This document shows positions 4,725 through 9,450 of a stretch of 9,450 bases of DNA, piece after piece (the stretch's first letter is position 1; every line of letters starts with the position of its first letter). The notes under the pieces are model-generated. The model did no database searches, was not told where the DNA came from, and saw only the letters and a list, made by a program, of their open reading frames with translations. Position numbers and translations under genes: made by a program. This DNA comes from an uncultured Treponema sp. Its GTDB lineage: Bacteria > Spirochaetota > Spirochaetia > Treponematales > Treponemataceae. Location: the NCBI GenBank assembly GCA_947165795.1, contig CAMVBP010000072.1, positions 1-9,450 of the forward strand, written 5' to 3'.

Positions 4725-6401
4725 TTAGAATAATCCGGAGATAATTCCATCATCATTAACGTCAATGTTAAGTGCTGCTGGAAGTTTAGGAAGCCCCGGC
4801 ATAGTCATAATATCTCCAGCCAGTGCAACGACAAAGCCTGCCCCTGCATACAGCTGTACATCTCTGATTGGGAAAACGTAATCAGATGGTGCACAAATTA
4901 AAGATGGATCATGACTGATTGAATTCTGAGTTTTTGCTATACAAACCGGAAGGTTGCCATAGCCGTTTTCTTCAAAATTCTTTATTTTCTTTAAGGCTGC
5001 AGAATCAAATTCAACATCTTTTGCACGGTAAATTTCTTTTGCAATTTTTCTGATTTTTTCTGCAAGCGGTAATTCAAGTTCATAAAGCGGATGATAATTT
5101 GATTTTCCGCTGTCGGCCAAATCTGCAATAGCAGCGGCAAGATCTTTTGCACCTTCTCCGCCTTTTCCCCAGCCTTCTGTAAGAATTGCCTGAGAATCAT
5201 TCTGTTTGCATAATTCTTTTAAGCATTCAATTTCTTCATCAGAATCGGTGATAAATTTATTAATTGCAACAACTGATTTGAGTCCGAATTTTGCAATGTT
5301 TTCGATATGTACCTTTAAGTTTTCAAAACCTTTTTTTAATGCGGCAGTATCCGGCTTAGAAAGATCTGCTTTTGCAACGCCACCATGCATTTTGAGTGCA
5401 CGAATTGTTGCAACTATAACTACTGCATCTGGTTTAAGGTTTGCCATTCGGCATTTAATGTCTAAGAATTTTTCTGCACCAAGGTCGGCAGCGAAACCTG
5501 CTTCTGTAATTACATAATCTCCGGAAGCAAGCGCACATAATGTGGCATTTACACTGTTGCAGCCATGAGCAATATTTGCAAACGGACCGCCGTGAACAAA
5601 GGCAGGAGTTTTTTCCAGAGTCTGAACAAGATTAGGTCTGATTACATCCTTTAATAATGCAGCAACGGCTCCTGTACATTTTAACTGCCCGAATGTAATA
5701 TTTTTGCGTGCATAATTCTGACCGATTACAATTCTATCAATTCTTTCTTTTAAATCCGAAATTGTTTTTGAAAGACAAATAATTGCCATAATTTCAGAAG
5801 CAACTGCAATTGTAAAATGATCTTCGCGAGGAACTCCCTGAAGTCTTCCTCCAAGACCAATCGTAATATTTCTTAATGCACGGTCATTCAAATCTACACA
5901 GCGCTTCCAGGTAATTGTTCTTGGATCAATTCCTAATTCGTTGCCCTGTTGAATGTGATTATCGATAATTGCAGATATGAGATTGTTAGCTATACTGATC
6001 GCATGAATGTCACCGGTGAAATGAAGATTAATATCTTCCATTGGAACTATCTGTGCGTATCCGCCACCGCAGGCACCGCCTTTTACACCAAAGCATGGGC
6101 CAAGGCTTGGTTCTCTTAATGCGACAACAGCATTTTTTCCAATTTTGCGAAGGCCGTCTACCAATCCAATAGAAACTGTAGATTTTCCTTCTCCGGCAGG
6201 TGTTGGAGTTACAGCTGTAACCAAAATTAATTTTCCTGGATTTTTTGCAGCTTTCTCCTGAAGAGTTCTTAATTCTTCAAAAGTAATTTTTGCTTTGTAC
6301 TTTCCAAAAAGCTCAAGCTGATTTTCAGAAATATTAATTTTTTCAGCAATTTTTGTGATGGGTTCCATCACATTATTCTGTGCAATTTCAATATCTGTCA
6401 T
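4725..6401 (-). CDS. fhs: Formate--tetrahydrofolate ligase (10-formyl-THF synthetase)
   Basis: Joins formate to tetrahydrofolate using ATP, giving 10-formyl-THF for purine synthesis, fMet-tRNA and other one-carbon reactions in the cytoplasm. At 558 aa it matches the family (559 aa in Moorella). Visible motifs are the ATP-binding loop TPTPAGEGKST (65-75), REPSLGP (96-102), KGGACGGG (107-114), PMEDINLHFTGDIHAI (120-135), TPAFVHGGPFANIAHGCNS, EAGFAADLGAEKF and the C-terminal MTMPGLP. The end, DGIISGLF, is typical. The start is supported by conservation of the N-terminus (DIEIAQ in other FTHFS proteins). No Shine-Dalgarno sequence precedes it; a -10-like box ends 6 nt before the ATG. tRNA-Arg begins 6 nt after the stop. 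The enzyme is widespread, so alone it does not show acetogenesis. Confidence 0.98.
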   Translation of the reverse strand: MTDIEIAQNNVMEPITKIAEKINISENQLELFGKYKAKITFEELRTLQEKAAKNPGKLILVTAVTPTPAGEGKSTVSIGLVDGLRKIGKNAVVALREPSLGPCFGVKGGACGGGYAQIVPMEDINLHFTGDIHAISIANNLISAIIDNHIQQGNELGIDPRTITWKRCVDLNDRALRNITIGLGGRLQGVPREDHFTIAVASEIMAIICLSKTISDLKERIDRIVIGQNYARKNITFGQLKCTGAVAALLKDVIRPNLVQTLEKTPAFVHGGPFANIAHGCNSVNATLCALASGDYVITEAGFAADLGAEKFLDIKCRMANLKPDAVVIVATIRALKMHGGVAKADLSKPDTAALKKGFENLKVHIENIAKFGLKSVVAINKFITDSDEEIECLKELCKQNDSQAILTEGWGKGGEGAKDLAAAIADLADSGKSNYHPLYELELPLAEKIRKIAKEIYRAKDVEFDSAALKKIKNFEENGYGNLPVCIAKTQNSISHDPSLICAPSDYVFPIRDVQLYAGAGFVVALAGDIMTMPGLPKLPAALNIDVNDDGIISGLF

Positions 6402-6407
6402 AAGCGT

Positions 6408-6436
6408 ATTTTATCTGATATAAATGGAATAAACAA
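6408..6436 (-). promoter_or_regulatory. Candidate promoter of fhs, predicting a leaderless mRNA
   Basis: On the - strand TTGTTT (6436-6431), a 17-bp spacer and TAAAAT (6413-6408) form a sigma70-type match. Six bases separate the -10 box from the A of the fhs ATG, so the expected +1 falls on the start codon. No Shine-Dalgarno sequence is present, consistent with leaderless translation. Confidence 0.5.
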
Positions 6437-6454
6437 GGGTATATGTTTACTTCC
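6426..6454. repeat. Imperfect inverted repeat overlapping the fhs -35 box
   Basis: GGAATAAACA (6426-6435) pairs with TGTTTACTTCC (6444-6454), 10 bp with one bulged base and an 8-nt loop. It lies between the TPR gene stop and fhs, covering the candidate fhs -35 hexamer. It could be an operator for fhs or a weak terminator for the TPR gene. There is no clean U-tract after it. Confidence 0.3.
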
Positions 6455-6464
6455 AGTACCTGAA

Positions 6465-7670
6465 TTACTCTCCGCACAGAACTTCCAATAATTGTTCTAT
6501 ATCTGTAGTAAGCGTTTTATTTTTTTCAAAATATACACGCGCTTTTAAAGCCATTTCCTTTGCGTCTTCCGCCCTTCCCATAAGATAATATTCATAGGAA
6601 AAATGAAAATACAAATTCTCGCAGGCTGAACTGTCGTTTTCGTAGAGCTTTACCGCTTCCTTAAAGAATTCAATTGCAAGTTCTGGTCTTACGGCATTAT
6701 TGCATTCCAGCATAATAAGCTGACAGGTTGTAGGATTTGAAGGTCCATATTTTAAAAGTTCAAGAGCTGCGTTTATGGTATTTTCCCTGTCATCTTGAAG
6801 CGCATATAAAGTTACACTGTATTGCGAAACTCTGTATTCATCAGGATATTTATTTCTGCACTCCGAAAGAAATTGCTCTGCACTTTTAAAATCCGGAATT
6901 GAAAAACAAATTCTTGCACAGGTTATATATGAATCAACCTGATATTCCGGATTATCATTATAACCTTCTATAGATTTTTTTTCGTATTCAATTCCTTTTT
7001 TTGGATTTCCACTTAGCCAGAGAACAATTCCGTAATGAAAATTATCTGTAGTATTTAGGTTAAATTCTTTTTCTTTCTTCTGATAAATTTTTGATGAAGA
7101 ATCTAAATCATTATTTCTGTAATAATTTGAAGCAAGACAGCTTAATGAATATTCATCGTAACATTTTTCATCCAAAGCCTTTTGAAAATATTTGATTATA
7201 TTATTAATCAGTTCCTCGTCGGAAATAAGCCAGTTAGATTGGTAGTGATTAAAAACATCCTGGTAATACATTCCAAGCGCATAATTTAAAATAGGCATTT
7301 CTCCATATTTTTCCGTAAAGCGTTCAATGGATTTTACAGGATCAAAAAGAATGAGCGAAAAAGAACCGTCAGAAGTACGCACATCTAGCAAAGTTTCATT
7401 TTCTTCAAGGTCTTTAAACGCAAACATCTGATGCGCAAAACTTTGTGAAAAACCATTGCAGGCAATTTCTACCTTTTTTGCAAGAATATACTCGTTGTCT
7501 TCAGAAGAAACTTTTTGAAATGCTGTTTCAAACTGATTTTTCTCCAGAAGTTCGTTTACTTCTTTTAATAAAGCCTTTGTTTTTTTGTCGGCCTTAGCGT
7601 AAATATCCTTGCAAAAAAGACTTGCAGAAAAACATAAAACTAATGTGAATAATATAACAATTTTCTTCAT
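6465..7670 (-). CDS. Secreted TPR-like repeat protein of unknown function
   Basis: A 401-aa protein of unrecognised family. The first ~20 residues (MKKIVILFTLVLCFSASLF) form a Sec signal peptide: two Lys, a hydrophobic core, then a polar stretch. Cleavage after IYA (residue 25) is plausible, which would place it in the periplasm or outside the cell. Cys20 is preceded by SLF, a poor lipobox, so lipidation is doubtful. The rest is helical, with TPR-like units at about 156-169, 173-203, 213-238, 248-275, 282-309, 331-344 and 358-383, for example GNPKKGIEYEKKSIE and GRAEDAKEMALKA. Such repeats usually bind proteins. No catalytic motif is seen. It lies between an ABC exporter and fhs, with its own candidate promoter, so a link to either is unproven. 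No Shine-Dalgarno sequence precedes the ATG. Confidence 0.8.
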   Translation of the reverse strand: MKKIVILFTLVLCFSASLFCKDIYAKADKKTKALLKEVNELLEKNQFETAFQKVSSEDNEYILAKKVEIACNGFSQSFAHQMFAFKDLEENETLLDVRTSDGSFSLILFDPVKSIERFTEKYGEMPILNYALGMYYQDVFNHYQSNWLISDEELINNIIKYFQKALDEKCYDEYSLSCLASNYYRNNDLDSSSKIYQKKEKEFNLNTTDNFHYGIVLWLSGNPKKGIEYEKKSIEGYNDNPEYQVDSYITCARICFSIPDFKSAEQFLSECRNKYPDEYRVSQYSVTLYALQDDRENTINAALELLKYGPSNPTTCQLIMLECNNAVRPELAIEFFKEAVKLYENDSSACENLYFHFSYEYYLMGRAEDAKEMALKARVYFEKNKTLTTDIEQLLEVLCGE

Positions 7671-7676
7671 ATGACC

Positions 7677-7706
7677 ATTCTACTGTCAGAATAATAATTC
7701 AGTCAA
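7677..7706 (-). promoter_or_regulatory. Candidate promoter of the TPR gene, predicting a leaderless mRNA
   Basis: On the - strand TTGACT (7706-7701), an 18-bp spacer and TAGAAT (7682-7677) form a good sigma70-type match. The -10 box ends 6 nt before the ATG, placing the expected +1 on its A. It lies in the 45-bp gap after the ABC gene, so the TPR gene may be transcribed separately from it. Confidence 0.5.
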
Positions 7707-7715
7707 ACTATTTAT

Positions 7716-9450
7716 TTATGCATAGTACTGTGCCTGTGCATTCCAAAGCTCGCTGTATAATCCGCCATTATTCATAAGTTTTTCGTGATTTCCCTGCTCT
7801 ACAATTTTTCCTTCATCAAAAACAAGAATGTTATCGCAAAAACGGCAGGAAGACATTCTGTGTGAAATATAAACAGAAGTCTTATCTTTAACCATTTTGT
7901 CAAAGTGCTGGTAGATTTCGTATTCTGCTACAGGGTCAAGCGCACTTGTAGGTTCATCAAGAATTACAAATGGCGCGTCTTTATAAAGTGCTCTGGCAAT
8001 TGCAATTTTCTGGGCTTCTCCACCAGAAATTTCTACACCATTTTTTTCCATCTGGTAAATATTTGTTTTTATTCCATCAGGCATTTTTGTAAGGCGCTCT
8101 TCAAATCCGGCTTTTTTAAGTGTAGCAGTAACGGCTTCTTCATCATAATTCGTGCTTGCGGCAACATTTTCTGCAATTGACGCAGAAAATAAATTGAAGT
8201 CCTGGAAAACAACTCCAAAGAGTTTTGCATAATCTTTGTAATCGTAATAACGGATATCCACTCCATTTAAAAGTATCTGTCCTTCGGTTGGTTCATAAAG
8301 CCTGCATAATAATTTTATAAATGTAGTTTTTCCCGCACCGTTTTTTCCTACAACTGCAGTTTTACTTCCAAGTTTTATTTTCTGATTTACATGACGCAAA
8401 GCCCAGGTTTGAGAATTTGTATACTTGAAAGAAACATCGCGAAATTCAATTTCAAAAGCATTATCATCTCGCTTTTCGGTTGGAATTGTTCCTTCGTAGC
8501 GTTTGTTTTTAATTGCCATGTAATCATAAAAATACGCGAGGTATTTACTTTCTATATTCAATACAGTTATTGTTCCTGAAATTTTTTCTATACTTGAAGC
8601 AAGATTTGTATAAGCGCCAACATATTTCATTGCGTTTCCAACGCTAATTAATTTTAGAACTGCTTTTATTCCTACATAAGAATAAGTAACAAACTGAATT
8701 AAAACATTTCCAAAAACCTGCAGAAGACTCAGCTTTATAAGTTTACTGCGCAAATGATAATATTCACCTTCCATGCCTTCCAGATTTTCTTTGAGCATTG
8801 AAGAAAAGAAATTCTGCATTTTGTAAAGTCTAATATATTTTCCAAGCGAATAATTAAAAACCATATTGAACCAGTAAGAATATCTTCTGTTAAGTACAAT
8901 ATTCTGTTCAAAAAATTTCTGATGGAATTTTCCCTGCCTTTTAAGACTGATTATATTTATGAACGCATTCAGAATGATTGCTAAAAAAAGAATAAATGCG
9001 CTGTACCATCTGTTAAAGAATATTCCCATTCCAGAAAGTGAATGTGAAGATGAAGGAATAAAAACCGGAATAAGGAGTATTAATGAGTAAATGATTGTAG
9101 CTACATTTTGCAGAAGCTCTGCAAGGTTTGTACAAAAGTGTTGAAATCCTCCTCGGCTTCGAATTCCTTCTTCTGCTTTTGTAATCATATCAAGTGTTTC
9201 GTGCTTTTCCAGAATGTCATAATCAATTGAGCAGGTTTTCTCGCTGATCATCTGATTTACTTTTTCGGAAAGAATTGTATCACCGACTGTCAGAATAGAT
9301 TTTAAGCCCCATTCAGTAAAAATTATTAACGAAGTTGAGCTTACCAGAATAACCGCATATTTTAAGATATCGGCGGCTGGTGCATGCTGAATCATAAGGT
9401 CTAGAATAAGGCTCGAAAAAATAAGCGTAATATAAGGTTGCGCCGCAGCA
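7716..9450 (-). CDS. ABC half-exporter (fused membrane and ATPase domains), 5' end outside the window
   Basis: An inner-membrane exporter expected to work as a dimer; the substrate is unknown. Numbering is from the first visible Met (9395). The reading frame stays open for 18 more codons to the edge, encoding QPYITLIFSSLILDL, which looks like TM1, so that Met is internal and the gene is partial. Further hydrophobic segments lie at about 11-28, 98-113, 130-149 and 223-245. The ATPase domain (about 314-559) has Walker A GKNGAGKTT (350-358), Q-loop Gln399, signature ISGGE (456-460, where LSGGQ is typical), Walker B FVILDE (476-481) with Glu481, SALD, and His512 in ISHR. All catalytic residues are present, so the protein should be active. 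Half-exporters often come as adjacent pairs, so a partner may lie to the right. The TPR gene follows 45 bp downstream. Confidence 0.93.
   Translation of the reverse strand, partial: AAAQPYITLIFSSLILDLMIQHAPAADILKYAVILVSSTSLIIFTEWGLKSILTVGDTILSEKVNQMISEKTCSIDYDILEKHETLDMITKAEEGIRSRGGFQHFCTNLAELLQNVATIIYSLILLIPVFIPSSSHSLSGMGIFFNRWYSAFILFLAIILNAFINIISLKRQGKFHQKFFEQNIVLNRRYSYWFNMVFNYSLGKYIRLYKMQNFFSSMLKENLEGMEGEYYHLRSKLIKLSLLQVFGNVLIQFVTYSYVGIKAVLKLISVGNAMKYVGAYTNLASSIEKISGTITVLNIESKYLAYFYDYMAIKNKRYEGTIPTEKRDDNAFEIEFRDVSFKYTNSQTWALRHVNQKIKLGSKTAVVGKNGAGKTTFIKLLCRLYEPTEGQILLNGVDIRYYDYKDYAKLFGVVFQDFNLFSASIAENVAASTNYDEEAVTATLKKAGFEERLTKMPDGIKTNIYQMEKNGVEISGGEAQKIAIARALYKDAPFVILDEPTSALDPVAEYEIYQHFDKMVKDKTSVYISHRMSSCRFCDNILVFDEGKIVEQGNHEKLMNNGGLYSELWNAQAQYYA

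Noticed and set aside
4725..6401. Wood-Ljungdahl acetogenesis locus
   Set aside because: Only fhs is present. No folD, metF, acs/CODH or formate dehydrogenase gene is in the window, and fhs is common in non-acetogens.
7608..7670. Lipoprotein signal in the TPR protein
   Set aside because: Cys20 is preceded by S-L-F and Cys13 by L-V-L. A bulky residue at -1 is a poor match even to relaxed spirochaete lipoboxes, so a signal peptidase I site is preferred.

Overview
The window is AT-rich bacterial DNA that most resembles a treponeme-like spirochaete. The grounds are low G+C coding sequence, a Crp-family regulator with two cyclic-nucleotide domains (a type I associate with treponemes), and a typical bacterial FTHFS and GlmS. 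This is an inference from gene content; no rRNA gene or other strong marker is present.

Layout. Positions 1-386 hold no credible gene. They contain the tail of a probable terminator, a complete intrinsic terminator, and a GC-rich island (about 66% G+C over 141-320) folded into many hairpins. A probable promoter sits at the right edge of the island. Then come glmS (387-2300, +) and, convergent to it, a PHP-domain phosphoesterase of the RNase AM/TrpH type (2346-3206, -). A 45-78 bp divergent control region with overlapping -10 boxes and a perfect 12-bp inverted repeat separates this from a large Crp-like regulator (3285-4523, +). Two convergent tRNA genes, tRNA-Thr(CGU) on + and tRNA-Arg(CCU) on -, lie only 11 bp apart. 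The - strand then carries fhs (4725-6401), a secreted TPR-like protein of unknown role (6465-7670), and an ABC half-exporter (7716 to beyond the right edge).

Function. GlmS makes glucosamine-6-phosphate for cell-wall precursors. Fhs makes 10-formyl-THF for one-carbon metabolism; with no other Wood-Ljungdahl gene here, it does not imply acetogenesis. The PHP protein probably removes nucleotides or short RNA ends. The ABC protein exports an unidentified substrate. No shared pathway joins these genes: this is mostly a housekeeping region.

Most interesting points: the multi-hairpin GC island in front of glmS; the divergent regulator/PHP control region; the regulator itself, with one canonical and one degenerate cyclic-nucleotide site; and fhs and the TPR gene, which both have a promoter-like -10 box ending exactly 6 nt before the ATG and no Shine-Dalgarno sequence, as expected for leaderless mRNAs. 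A tRNA gene also starts 6 nt after the fhs stop codon. I found no evidence for a defence system, CRISPR array, insertion sequence or prophage.
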